Assembly: GCF_965638725.1 (NCBI RefSeq)
Contig: NC_134955.1
Span: 10,816,316-10,880,315 of the forward strand
Length of the DNA: 64,000 nucleotides
Direction: 5' to 3'
Origin: Aptenodytes patagonicus
Lineage: Eukaryota; Chordata; Aves; Sphenisciformes; Spheniscidae
Under the pieces are notes generated by a model, which made no database searches, had not been told where the DNA came from, and worked only from the letters and a program-made list of their open reading frames with translations. This document shows positions 1 to 10,530 of the stretch, one piece after another. Both the position numbers and the translations under genes were made by a program. How positions within the stretch are numbered: position 1 is the stretch's first letter; each line of letters begins with the position of its first letter.

Positions 1-1285
1 ATGACAGAAAGGCATACTTTCTGAGCAACAGAAAGGCTACAAATGCTCTCATAGTTCCCAGAGTGACCACCAGCTCTAAGCACTGCTGCAGAAAAGCTGG
101 TGTTTCAAAAAGCTTTCTATCAAATTAAAAACAAAAAACAAACAACCCAACAAAAAAAAAAACCCCAAAACAAAAAAAAACCCCACCCACCAAAACCCAC
201 ACCACACACCAAAAACCCCAAAACCAAAAAACCCAACCACCTCAACCAGATAGATAACATTAAAAAAAAAAAAAAGAGATTCTCCTTACTGCACTTCCTC
301 TCAAGACTATCAGCTCTATTTCCTCTCAAAGTCCACTAAAAATCAGCTGACACACCAGACACACCCCTGAAACAAATTCCAGCAGGCAGATTCTGGCAGA
401 GTTTGGAGCCTGGGCTTTTTTTACACAGTAAGTAACTGAGCCTCAGCCACAGGCAACCTGAAACAGCCTCATCTAGGCAGTCTCAACCCGTCTTGACAAG
501 GAAGGGAAACAAACAAGCCCTCTTCAACCAACCCAGCGTAACCCCTCCGTTAACATCCTTCGACCATCCTTTTCCCCTTGATGATGCCAGTTATTTCGAT
601 GGAAGACCCAGGTCATGTGTCTCTGCTACTTAAGAAAATCCAAGCAATTTCTTTTCAAAAAGATAAGAATTAGCCTTTTAGATAATAAGTAAAATGGATG
701 TTTGAAAGAAGATATCACATTGGTACAAGTTCTCAAACCTTTTCCAAGAAGTAAAGCTTATTAAAAGCCTTCTTTCTTACAAATACAAAAGATCACATAC
801 AGAAGTATTAATCCAGCAGAATATGTCCAAGTATATAGTTAAATAAATGTATACGCTATCAAAGCCTAATGCAGCCTGTGCAATAACTTAACTACGTAGT
901 GTTTGCAACAGTTTTCAAACAACAAAGAGGTAGTAATTACAAAGTCCAGTTTAAAAAATAGGACAGCATATTCTTCTGAGGATTACATATATACATTCCC
1001 TTAACAAATGGGCAGAAATGATCCCTGGATTATTCTGTATAGCAAGCCATTTTTTTGGAGGTTTTTTTGTTTGTTTAAATTTAATCAGTAATACTGAATA
1101 AATACACAGTAATAGCTTTGAGCTGGGTCTCAAAAACCAAAATAACTTGCAGTCAGGATTTAGTAAAAAGCTGAAAAGAACAGTCATTCCTTTTTTCAAT
1201 AGTATTTACACTGCTTTAAGTAAAGCTGTCAGTAAAGCAGCGTTGGACAGTGACTTATCGTGGAAGTTATTACAAGTATTCTTAC
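1..1285 (-). other. BMAL1 intron (partial, runs off the left edge)
   Basis: Follows the donor at 1285. I searched it for the expected next exon (continuation of PAS-B after VFVDQR) and did not find it. It holds the A/C-only tract at 121-250, otherwise ordinary AT-rich sequence. Confidence 0.9.
121..275. repeat. A/C-only low-complexity tract ending in poly-A
   Basis: From about 124 to 240 the plus strand is almost entirely A and C (runs of A broken by CCC, CACC and CCAACC). A run of 13 A follows from about 262. In the BMAL1 pre-mRNA it reads as a U/G-rich stretch. No fixed repeat unit is visible. Confidence 0.85.
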
Positions 1286-1532
1286 CTCTGATCTACAAAA
1301 ACAAATTTCCCGTCTATTGCATGTCGAGAAACATATTCTGTAGGTTTCACCCTGATCTCACCGTTGACTGGCTGTGGTACTACATGAGGATGCAGCCGTC
1401 CAATTGCAACAAGACAGCTTAAATTACAACCCTCATTATCTGGTTCATTATCTTCATCTAGTCCCATTTTTGTTGGCGGCCAGCTTTTTAAATATCCTGT
1501 ACTATGAATAGTGCAAAAGCTTTTGCGGTCTG
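1286..1532 (-). CDS. BMAL1: BMAL1 coding exon 10: linker and start of PAS-B
   Basis: 247-bp exon coding residues 281 (split codon) to 363 (split codon), beginning DRKSFCTIHS and ending AIDGKFVFVDQ. It covers the acidic GLDEDNEPDNEG stretch of the PAS-A/PAS-B linker and the first strands of PAS-B (NLSCLVAIGR, then EYVSRHAIDGKFVFVD). PAS-B contributes to the CLOCK and CRY interaction surface. The donor is CAGAG|GTAAG at 1286/1285. The acceptor reads TACAG|CAG|ACC, a tandem NAGNAG site: the first AG gives KKK-A-DRK and the second (exon start 1529) gives KKK-DRK. Both fit the phase of the preceding exon. The next exon, expected to continue with the rest of PAS-B, is not in the window. Confidence 0.97.
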
Positions 1533-2915
1533 CTGTAAAAAGAAAAAAGAAAAAAAAAAACACAAAAAAGCAGTTAGGTCACGGATATTGCTTTGGAGAA
1601 CGTCATCTCAGTTCTGCTAATAATGCCTCTCCTCTTTTACCCAGGAAATTTGGGATACTGTTCACTAAGGGATTGTTCAGCACTCCTGCTTCAATACAGC
1701 TAATCTGAGATAGTTCAATAAACAACTTATCTCTGCAAAACCACTGTGTGTACTGAAACACCACATAGTTCAGACCAAGGTTGCTTTTGATAATCTTCAA
1801 GTAGAAATTGCATCACATTTTATTATTTCAAAGGATGCAAATAATCTAAAGGACTGTTTGAAGAAATTAGTATATTAATAAATAAGATGCCTTTTTCAAC
1901 TTAACATGAGGCTCCTACAAAAAACTGGAACAATTTGTTTGGCAGAATATACACTGTTTGGGGTGCACAGGGGATAGCTGTACATAGGGGTGAGGATGAA
2001 GATTCACACTGACAAGTAATACAGTCGGTATCTGAAAGGAGAACTCTTAAGCCTGCTCAGTGCTGAGGAATATAACTGCAAGGAAGACGACTTTCATAGA
2101 GAGGCAGAGTAAAAGGCTTATACCTAACTGCACAAACTGGTTTCCTCAGGGATGAGCACTAAAGAACGATCCAAGGTTGAAGCTGTGTCTGAAACTAGCA
2201 GGAAGTACTTGGGGCAGCTGTCACATCCAGAGACAAAACACTGAAGTTGCCTTCTGTTCTCTAGTTGACACTTTCCACTAACTAATACCAAATGTATTAT
2301 CCAAAGTACTCAAAGAAATTTTCAAATTTGGACTAAATATATACTCCAACATGTCTAGAATAATACCCTGCAGAGGAAAAAAATTATTACCAACTTTGAT
2401 AAGGTTATGACCAAATACTTCTGGTGTAGAAATGCTATGTTTCCAGTACTCGGGACGTACCAAAAACACAGATGAACTCAGAATAAACTCATTTTTTAAG
2501 TTGGATATCCATCCAAATATCACTTGTCAAATATGGGGCAGAGAAATAGAATGGGTAACAGCTCCCCTTTGTTCGAGACATTGGCTAGAAGGTCAAGACT
2601 GAATGTCACATGAGCAATGTCTGAAGAAGATGCAATAATCACACCAGAACTGTCAGCACAAACTGCCTGCAAAAATTTCAAGAAAGCAGAGAGGAGAATT
2701 CGGCTTTATATGCTGCTACAGAGCTACTGGGGGCAGGGGAGGGGGCAGGGAAGTATGAAGAAGTAACAGACCTAGACACAGTTCAGTATCTTAATAAGAA
2801 ACATTGTCAGTGTTCAATAAATGTAAAAAAAAAAATTAACCACTGCAAATGAGCAACTGTATTAAAAAAAAGTCTGACAGCCATTACATTTGGTAATAAA
2901 ATACGTAATTGTTAC
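1533..2915 (-). other. BMAL1 intron between coding exons 9 and 10
   Basis: AT-rich, GT-AG, with no coding exon, RNA gene or named repeat recognised. A GGGCAGGGGAGGGGGCAGGG purine stretch lies near 2730-2750. Confidence 0.9.
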
Positions 2916-3065
2916 CTTTCTTCTTTGAACAGGTTGAAGGAAAATCCTTGTCTTCTACTTTCACTGAAGGTCTATTGCACTTCATCCTACAAAAAAAGGA
3001 CCGTCTTGCTCCAGAACAGAGTCGCGATGGCCCAGGTGTTATATCAGTTTTAACTGGGAGTCCAG
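2916..3065 (-). CDS. BMAL1: BMAL1 coding exon 9: PAS-A end and SUMO-site linker
   Basis: 150-bp exon coding from the second base of codon 231 to the first base of codon 281. It begins [10 protein letters not shown] and ends STCSKKK. It contains the last strand of PAS-A ([11 protein letters not shown]) and a psi-K-x-E match, VKVE. The lysine is residue 266 here, or 259 without the seven-residue cassette. In mouse BMAL1, Lys259 is the established SUMO acceptor needed for rhythmic turnover, so the site looks preserved. The acceptor is GCTACAG at 3066 and the donor AAAG|GTAAC at 2916/2915. Confidence 0.97.
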
Positions 3066-5206
3066 CTGTAGCAAACACAGAAAGTGAGGAAGCCTTCTTT
3101 GTCAGGTAAAAAGTTAACCATACAAATTATTACATACAACCCAACTGTACGATCTTTCAACCTTGCTGGGACTTACACAGAAGTCCTTTTATAGTCTTCA
3201 GAAGCAGAAGTCCTATTTTGGAGTTTTTCATGTGACTGAGTATGTGCAGGACTCAACTGACCATATCAACATGAGAATTTCTGATTACACTTTCTAGTGT
3301 GAAAACATTGACACAAGCTTGAGAACACAGGGTTCTAAATGCAAAGATTAGCAAAAGATTGTAAAAATCCACACAAGTTTTGCAGTAAATGTTGTGATTT
3401 CTTTGAACACCAATGAACTGATTAAAAATAGACAGAGATTATTTACCCATAACCAGAGCAGTACTTCATACATATAGTCACTCAGTAGGCTCATGACCCT
3501 TCAGACTGGAAGACTTTCCTATCACAACACCCACCCAGAGAGCACAGATGCATGCATACAGCAGAAGAGGCCCAGTGACATTCCAGGTCCACCTCAACTG
3601 GTATGTTCCTAAACATCAGACTTTTTCATTGTTCTGATGAAAGGGGGGAAAAAAGGTAGCAGTGACCTACACAGGGACTGCAAATCCCCAAGATCTCCAG
3701 TTACGTGTAAGTCTCTAGCCTCAAAGAAATAAATGCATATGAACATGCCCTAACAGTAAGTCCTGACCTTTACCATATTCTTGCAGGAGATTCTTAAGAT
3801 TCTTTCCTGTGGAAGTAACTGGAGAAACACAGTACCAAAACAAACATCAACTCTGGGAGCCAACAGCAGAGTGCTAGTACAACCAGACCTCCAGGAAGAT
3901 GCCTGGCATGCATCAGGCGCACAGGTATCAGCAACGCCAGTGATGCAGCTGGAGCTCCAGGGGACAGTGCTCCAAGAGCTGATGGAGGATTTAAATCACA
4001 TAGCAACTTTTCCACAGCTTGCTATCCACTTCAACCATTTTTGCATGGGGATATGTATAAACAAACAGCTATAAACATGTACAAAAACTTCTAGGGCCCT
4101 GTAGGCTTTTAACTTAAGGAGGAAAACAACAATGCCGATGTTTTAGCATAAAGTGTGCCTCCCTTAAAATTAGAATTGAGTGAGGTCACCTCAACGAGGT
4201 CAGACTATCCTGCACCACATGCACTCTAAACTGCGCCTCAGGGGTGAGAGTACAAGCTGTGCCCGAGCCACTCACGCCAACATAAAAATACATACATACA
4301 TGCTAGTACTCTTAAGAATATGAGTTCTTGAAATTCTACCAATCAGTCTATCATAGCAGATGGGAAGACTGTAATTCATAGTATTTATTTTTGCCCTAAC
4401 TTTGTCAGAGGCATGCAAAAAAAGGAGCTAGCACTGGCTATACATGCTTGACAACCAGACAAAACCAGGAGCCAGAAAAACTTCAGTTGATCCAGCTGGA
4501 GCCTCTAGGCTCACTGCCCTGGAACAATCTCTCTCAGCTTCAGTTTCTGAAGTTGAGCTGGTGGCTTCTTTGAAATGAGATCCTAGAGACTTCTGCTCCT
4601 GACAAGCGTAAGACTTAATGACCTGGAAATCTGCAGTTGTAAGATACAATCTTCTACTTAAGCAATGCAGACTCCTGTTATGAGAGTGAATTAAACACCC
4701 ACTCACTTCAAAAGCAGCACAGATAACAGAACTACTTTAAAACACCAAAGTAGAATAGAGCTAAGAGACATAGCAGGAAATTATTCCAACTAGCAGGTTA
4801 AAAACCTTGTAAGAGAAAGGTTAGGTCATTGATGGAAGTGGCAGTAATAAATTCCTCTATCTTGACTGACAACTAAGGATAACCAAAATAATACTGAGTG
4901 TTTTCTGACCATTGAGAATGACAGATTAGAACAAATGCTTCAATGGGAAAAATTAATCCTTTGATGCCTGGAAAAAGAGAGGATACCTCACAGGTGAAGC
5001 CAGTTAAAACTAATACATCTATACTGCAGCACATGCCAAACCTACTAGCTTCTACATTCAGGTTTCTTTTTTTTATTTTTTTTTTTCTTTAAGCTAAAAC
5101 TTCTTTGGCATGACACACAATCCAAACAGCACCCCACACACACACTTCGGATATTAGACAAATATTCAGGCTACATGACACTTTTGAAAAAGGTGGTGAT
5201 ACTTAC
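3066..5206 (-). other. BMAL1 intron between coding exons 8 and 9
   Basis: GT-AG intron of 2.1 kb. Apart from a pyrimidine-rich run near 5065-5090 I recognise no exon or repeat. Small open frames at 3781-4074 and 4428-4706 have no recognisable product. Confidence 0.9.
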
Positions 5207-5324
5207 TTTTTGCATCTATAAGCCTTTCTCGTGGCGCAGTATCAGAAGAAGAGAGCTGCTCCTTCACTTTGGCAATGTCTTTAGGATGAAGGTAATCAAA
5301 TAAACTTTGACCAATCAAATCATT
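5207..5324 (-). CDS. BMAL1: BMAL1 coding exon 8: PAS-A helical part
   Basis: 118-bp exon coding residues 192-230 plus the first base of codon 231. It begins [14 protein letters not shown] and ends PRERLIDAK. This is the PAS-A segment after the KILNYSQ helix, including the DYLHPKD motif typical of bHLH-PAS factors and the [13 protein letters not shown] helix and loop. The acceptor is CTCTACAG at 5325 and the donor AAAAA|GTAAGT at 5207/5206. Coding length (39 codons + 1) closes exactly with the next exon. Confidence 0.97.
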
Positions 5325-6322
5325 CTGTAGAGATTGAATATTCAGTCAAAAATTAAGATATTTGTTCAGTATATTTTATCAATTTTAGCATCCATTATAA
5401 ACAACCCTTTTACATACAGGTCTAACCAAGGAACATCAAACATCTGAGATCCAGGATTTAATGGAAGATACGTTTTCTCTGTATATTTTTAAGTTATGAC
5501 TACATGACATAGTAATTTATTTCATTCTTTTCAGTAAAAGTTTTGCAGAAATAGCATGCTTAATCCACCACCACCAAATATTCTGGTTTATCTTCAGTCT
5601 CACTTCATATGCTACACATTTGAAGGAAAAAATCATAATTGCAAATGTTCTCTTTCAATATTTACAGGATTAGTTAGGTATATACTAAATACCTACTCAA
5701 GACTGGCTGAGGAAAACTTTCGAAGCTAATACAGTTTTTAAATTTGGTAAAGAGGACAGATGACAGAAAGAATGAAGAATATAAGTTAAGCCTCACGTTA
5801 AGCATATATTAAAAACCTGGCTTTGGTATAATTGCTTCCCAGTTTCCATTAGTAAGTACGCTAGCAAAACCAGAACAGACAGAAAGAAAACTAAGTCGAA
5901 AAACCTCACGTGAAGCTATTGGAAGAACCTTAGACTGATTTTTCAATATTTGCTTACACTCCCAATTAGATAACTGTCCTGGTTTCGGCAGGGATAGAGT
6001 TAATTTCCTTCCTAGTAGCTGGTACAGTGCTGTGTTTTGGATTTAGGGTGAGAACCTTTTTATAAGCCTGAGGGTAAATCCCTGATCAGAATGCAATCAT
6101 CAGTGAAGTAAAGTTAGTTCCTTTTCACCTCCTCAGTTTGAATGGAAACCAGAAACAATTTTCTCTAATGACACAGCAGAGAAAAGCTCTTTCTTTGCAA
6201 CAAATCTCAGCTTTCAAGACAGACTAATCACATAAATACCCCTCCATATAAACATATAATCATTAAAAAACCCACTTTTAAATCTTTTAAGGCCTAACAT
6301 CACTTAAAATGGAAAAGAATAC
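5325..6322 (-). other. BMAL1 intron between coding exons 7 and 8
   Basis: GT-AG intron of about 1 kb containing the LTR fragment at 5975-6055; the rest is unremarkable. Confidence 0.9.
5975..6055 (+). mobile_element. Avian ERVL-type LTR fragment
   Basis: Begins TGTCCTGGTTTCGGC and continues with GATAGAGTTAATTT, CTTCCTAGTAGCTGGTA and GTGCTGTGTTTTGGATTTAG. This is the start of the U3 region of an LTR family common in neoavian genomes. Only about 80 bp are recognisable; the rest of the LTR and any internal region are missing. It lies antisense to BMAL1. Family assignment is from memory of the consensus. Confidence 0.65.
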
Positions 6323-6415
6323 CTGACTGTAGTTGAGGATCTTGAAGACAGATTCTGAAACAAACAGTATCTTCCCTCTGTCACAGCCCACAACAAAAAG
6401 AAATCCATCTGCTGC
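6323..6415 (-). CDS. BMAL1: BMAL1 coding exon 7: PAS-A core
   Basis: 93-bp, phase-0 exon coding residues 161-191 ([10 protein letters not shown] to KILNYSQ), the first strands and helix of PAS-A. PAS-A supports dimerisation with CLOCK. The acceptor is AATTAG at 6416 and the donor CAG|GTATTC at 6323/6322, which departs from GTAAGT at +4 and +5. Because the exon is symmetric, skipping would keep frame but remove most of the PAS-A core; nothing here suggests that this happens. Confidence 0.96.
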
Positions 6416-7426
6416 CTAATTGGGGGGGGGGGGAGTAAATTACTAAGTTATACATCCTCATTGCATCATTATAACATTTTAAAACACTTTGTATACAGTA
6501 GGATTTCTACACTAGGACAGCTGTCTTAACATTTAGAGATAACTGAGTCAACAAGCAGATATGAAATTACAATAAAGGTTTTATTTGCATCAGCAAACAT
6601 TTTTGGCATCATTCTGGGCATCATGCCCAGAATTTAAAGTCACTTGTATGGGAAGAAAGAATCCATGTCTTGTCCAATAATATTATGATTATGTTTAATA
6701 ATGCCTTCAAATTAAAATATTATTTTAACTGTATTTATTCCATAGTTCCTCTTTTAGAAACCAAACATAACCTGGATATTTATTTATGTGCCTGTAGGCA
6801 AGTAATTCCCATTTCAATAGTACTCTTTTTCAGTCACGTACAAGCATGAAGGATTAGGCCCCTAATTTTATAGCTTTCAAGTCACAATGCTGCAGAAATT
6901 AAATTCTGCATATACTGCACCTGGACACTGCAGTGCTTCACAAATTACACAAGCTACTAGAAGAGCTTAACCATTGACAAGTGATTTATACTCTCCACAC
7001 TATAAAAGAAGTACACAGCAAGCAGCCAAACATACTAAGTCATGTTACATCAGTGACCTCAAAAAAAGTGTTTGTTATATCATTGTATGCTGAAGATCAT
7101 GTCAAGGTAGCCCACGGCAGAAAGACTGCAGAAAACAATTTATGTAATTTTGGTTCATTCCATGAAATAACTGAAGATTCTGATGGTTACCATCAAAATA
7201 TCAGTTTCCTCAGATCACCCTCTTAAACCTTTCTGCTTAAATTAAGAGACACTAGTCATTGTTAAAACCCATTGACTTTATGCAGTAGTCTTGCAGATTT
7301 CTACATTATCTGCCATAATCAGAACATACTTAAGCTGAGATACAAGGCAGAAAAATACTGGTGTTTTGCTTTGGGAAAGTTATATTCACAGCCATTAATA
7401 CCTCTTAATTAAAAGCTGAAACGTAC
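6416..7426 (-). other. BMAL1 intron between coding exons 6 and 7
   Basis: GT-AG intron of about 1 kb, AT-rich. A run of 12 G at 6422-6433 lies right beside the acceptor of coding exon 7, so the pre-mRNA has a C12 tract there forming most of the pyrimidine stretch. No other feature. Confidence 0.9.
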
Positions 7427-7506
7427 CCTGAGAATAAGATGTTTTAATTCATCATCTGATAGAAAAGCAGGCTTATAGTTTGCTTCTGTATATGGGTTTG
7501 TAGCAC
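7427..7506 (-). CDS. BMAL1: BMAL1 coding exon 6: bHLH to PAS-A linker
   Basis: 80-bp exon coding residues 135-160, [12 protein letters not shown] followed by [14 protein letters not shown]. It joins the bHLH domain to PAS-A and includes the A' helix ([10 protein letters not shown]) that packs against the partner PAS-A domain. The acceptor is CTTTAG at 7507 and the donor CAGG|GTACGT at 7427/7426. The first two bases complete the Gly134 codon begun by the bHLH exon, so this junction decides which of the two duplicated donors upstream is in frame: both are. Confidence 0.96.
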
Positions 7507-8933
7507 CTAAAGAAAACAAACAATCCCCATATCACAAACTTAACAATACACACTTAAATGAGCAATTTTCCTTTGGCTCCTTCTTACACTTATTCATTGC
7601 AGGTGTTCTTTAAAATGAAAGTTGCTTTTTGGTTTTGTTTTATTATCAACATGAGCTCTCTTGGTATTAACTCAAAAAAGGATGAAGCTTTTCTGCTAAA
7701 ACACAAATACTGCATTATACAGTAATGCAAATTATATGCCTTCTGAGATATAAAAAGTGTTCCTCGACATATTTTTTAACCCAAATGCTGTGCTTGATTT
7801 AAAGTCTATTCTCAGAATTAGAAATTAAAACCAACAGATTAAAGCATAAAAACCTTCAAACTATTTCTTCTCTTTATAACTTAGTAAAACATGACAAGGT
7901 CATGTAAACAGATTGTCAGTTAGGAATTTACAAATCAGTTCTCTCATTCCATGCCAAAGACAAAAAACAACATTACAATGACATCTCACAATGCCAAAAG
8001 CCAAAAATTAGCAACAAATGGAGGCAGCTATTTATTGAAGAGTAATTCTTCTCATTCTATTCCCTTCATAAAGACAAAAAAGAGTCAAATCAATAACCAC
8101 TGAAGTGCTATGAAGTACTAACCTAATCAAATGACAGTGGCAGAAGAAGTTAAACCTTTCAAAAATACTAGGATAAATATGATTGGAAGACACCAGGTCT
8201 CCTAGAAACTCACCAGTGACTCTTTCTTTAAATTAGCTGCATAGCTATCTTTTCTCAGGGGCACACTTCTTGAAGGCTTAAGCTTTCACCATCATCACCG
8301 ATTGTACCCAAGCACTGATTCACTCTCACGCGAAGCTTTAGGATATACAGAAATTTGCAACAACCCCAACTCTTCCAAACCCACATTTCCCTTCAGGTGC
8401 TTGTAACAGAAACTGGTTAAAAAGACTAAAAGTGAATTTTCAAAGTCCTCTCCATTCTTTCACGCAGAGCTAAAGGTATGAACACAAAACCTCAGAAGTC
8501 CTGTAGGAATCTTACACCTAAAGTCTAACCTCTCTATCCAACAAGTTTTGCACATTGCCTGCTTAAGAGCGCTGCTCAGTGCTACACATGATTCAACTGT
8601 GCACTGCCACTTAAGCCCTTTGTTCCCTGCCCCCACACGCCTCAGCTCCCTTGCTTTTGTTGACTCTAGTGATGGTAATCAATCAGGTCAGAGGATGGAA
8701 AAGCACTCTTTTCTCACCCACAAACTTCCCAGTCCGATCAAGATATTGGACCATGAACCAGTAAGCTATAAATGAAGGCGCAGCATCAAATGCTAAGAAA
8801 AGGGGAGAAGTCCTCCCAAAATGTATTAACTTACTCCTTTTTGGCAAAAGGGTAAGAAAGAGAGAGAAAAAGTGTGGCTTTGGGGAAACCCCATTTTGCC
8901 ATCTTCCTCCAGTCCTGTCCTGTCCCCCCGCTC
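7507..8933 (-). other. BMAL1 intron between coding exons 5 and 6
   Basis: Intron sequence downstream of the duplicated donors. The intron itself begins at 8993 if the proximal donor is used, or 8951 if the distal donor is used. AT-rich with no repeat or exon recognised. Confidence 0.9.
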
Positions 8934-9019
8934 CACCCCCAATCAACTTACCACGTAGTGTTTTCATATGCTGGACACCCCCAATCAACTTACCACGTAG
9001 TGTTTTCATATGCTGGACA
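8934..9019 (-). repeat. 42-bp tandem duplication of the bHLH exon end and its 5' splice site
   Basis: Two adjoining perfect 42-bp copies, 8934-8975 and 8976-9017, plus two matching bases. Each copy contains the last 24 bp of exon 5 and the first 16 or so intron bases, including the full GTAAGT donor. The copies give two donors, at 8994/8993 and 8952/8951, with the same nearby context. The distal donor adds 14 codons ([14 protein letters not shown]) without a stop and repeats the end of helix 2. The absence of any difference between copies implies a recent event, a polymorphism or an assembly artefact. Confidence 0.97.
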
Positions 9020-9151
9020 GCCATTCTCAATACAGTGAGTTTATCTAGCTTTCGAGACATCGCGTTGCACGTTGGTACCAAAGATGCCAGTTCATCTATA
9101 AAACTGTTCATTTTATCTCTACGCCTTTTTTCAATTTGACTATGAGCCTCC
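8994..9151 (-). CDS. BMAL1: BMAL1 coding exon 5: bHLH domain
   Basis: 158-bp exon coding residues 82-133 with split codons at both ends. It starts [17 protein letters not shown] and ends [10 protein letters not shown]. It holds the basic region that contacts the E-box (His, Glu and the Arg triplet), helix 1, the loop with [12 protein letters not shown], and helix 2. The acceptor is TTATTTAG at 9152. The donor chosen here is CTACGTG|GTAAGT at 8994/8993, which reproduces the known BMAL1 sequence MKTLRG-ATNPY. An identical second donor lies 42 bp further along the transcript at 8952/8951, because the exon end and splice site are tandemly duplicated. Its use would extend the exon to 200 bp in frame. 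Confidence 0.97.
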
Positions 9152-10117
9152 CTAAATAAGTAAGGTGGTGAGGAAAAACAGAAAAGCATGAGAAAATAAA
9201 TCACATTAAAAAAAATCCCTAAATCCAGTATAACAAAACCACAAAAATAACCTCCTCCTGATAATTGTTACCCTCTGATCCTCGTGAAAAAAGGACATCC
9301 ACATACAGAATTCTTCAGACATTTTATGTTCATTAATTGGGTGAGTAACAGTTACAAGCAATAGGCAAGGCTGCAGCACGCAGCGCCAGTTTACCAGAAA
9401 ACACATATAATGTTGGCCATACAGTATACTAAATCCTCAGTTCTGAAACAATCCACTGAACAGTACAAAACTGTCTAGAGATTTCTACTGCTGTACAACA
9501 TTTTTTCTTAGCACATACACTGAAATGTAACTGGAATCATAAAGGTCATAGATAAGCAAATTCCAGTGTATATAAATATTGAATAAAGCATTCAATTAAG
9601 AATTTGTCATCAGCATACTATATGAATGTACTAAGTATTTAAAACTACCTTTTGCTGTGGCAATCTAAGTCTTCTACTCATCCTACAGCTTTCCATTTGA
9701 AATATTTGAGGTACCTCTGAACTAAACTCTAACTAACCAGGAAAATGATGATAAACACTTATTTTTGCTTTGTATTTTCCCATATTAAAGTCACTGTTAA
9801 CACTTTTACAACCCACTATTGAATTTGAAAGAAACAAGATTAAGAAAGTAACATTATCAGAAACATATAAAGGCTTCAATTTCAGTGTTAATAGTAAACG
9901 GAAGTGACTAAAACCAAGTTACCTACCAAGTTAGCATTTTCACAAAACTATATGCAGTTTATACATGAAAAATGTTAACAGTGCAAAAATATAGAAAAAT
10001 AAGAGAAGGTCAAAGCTACAAAAAAAGATTTTTAGGACAAGAAATACATGCAAATATTTCATACATGGCAAAAGGCAAGAGATCGATTGTTTTCAATATA
10101 TTTGTTTAGAGTATTAC
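9152..10117 (-). other. BMAL1 intron between coding exons 4 and 5
   Basis: GT-AG, AT-rich, about 1 kb. Nothing further seen. Confidence 0.9.
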
Positions 10118-10159
10118 CTTGCATTTTTTATTCTGCCTTGTTGGTCTGTATACTCCAAT
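10118..10159 (-). CDS. BMAL1: BMAL1 coding exon 4: pre-bHLH segment
   Basis: 42-bp exon coding residues 68-80 (LEYTDQQGRIKNA) with split Arg codons on both sides. It ends just before the basic region of the bHLH domain and supplies the RIKNAR approach to DNA. The acceptor is CTCATCAG at 10160 and the donor GCAAG|GTAATA at 10118/10117. It is too short to be found as an open frame; it was located by splice sites and by the known BMAL1 protein. Confidence 0.95.
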
Positions 10160-10491
10160 CTGATGAGAAATAGTATCACAAAGTTAGTGTTGAAAACACT
10201 GAAAACAATTCTTTTAATGCATCTTACCTACTGATCCTCATTAAAATAATTTTTTTTAAATTTGAATATTTATTTAACCTTTCTTCAGAAAAATATCATT
10301 ATTTATAACACTGTGGCTCAAAGTGTTCAGGTTTGTTTGTTTGAATTTGTTCAACAATCTTAAAAGGCTTTGTCCCAGCAAAGAAACAATTTGGGACACC
10401 TGACCACAGTGACACTGAAAACAGGTATCTACACACAGGATCCTATATCAGTACTGTGGAACTAACATTTTAGTGACTCTATCAACAGTAC
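10160..10491 (-). other. BMAL1 intron between coding exons 3 and 4
   Basis: Short GT-AG intron of 332 bp; nothing further seen. Confidence 0.9.
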
Positions 10492-10530
10492 CTTCCATGT
10501 TGGTCATCTTTATCTGTATCCATACCTTCC
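10492..10530 (-). CDS. BMAL1: BMAL1 coding exon 3: acidic N-terminal segment
   Basis: 39-bp exon coding residues 55-66 (EGMDTDKDDQHG) with one leading base completing Glu54 and two trailing bases of Arg67. The acceptor is TTCCTGCAG at 10531 and the donor GGAAG|GTACTG at 10492/10491. The mammalian counterpart is ESMDTDKDDPHGR, so Gly56 and Gln64 are the bird-type residues. The exon joins in frame both to the microexon and, if that is skipped, directly to coding exon 1. Confidence 0.94.

Noticed and set aside
951..1199. Minus-strand frame considered as the next BMAL1 exon
   Set aside because: Its translation does not continue the PAS-B sequence and it lacks matching splice sites and phase.
6422..6433. 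Poly-G next to coding exon 7 as a possible missing exon part
   Set aside because: The exon boundaries and phase close exactly without it; it only forms the pyrimidine tract of the acceptor on the gene strand.
8683..8933. Continuation of the bHLH reading frame past both donors
   Set aside because: After the second donor the frame turns into intron-like sequence without BMAL1 similarity, so it is read-through and not an alternative C-terminus.
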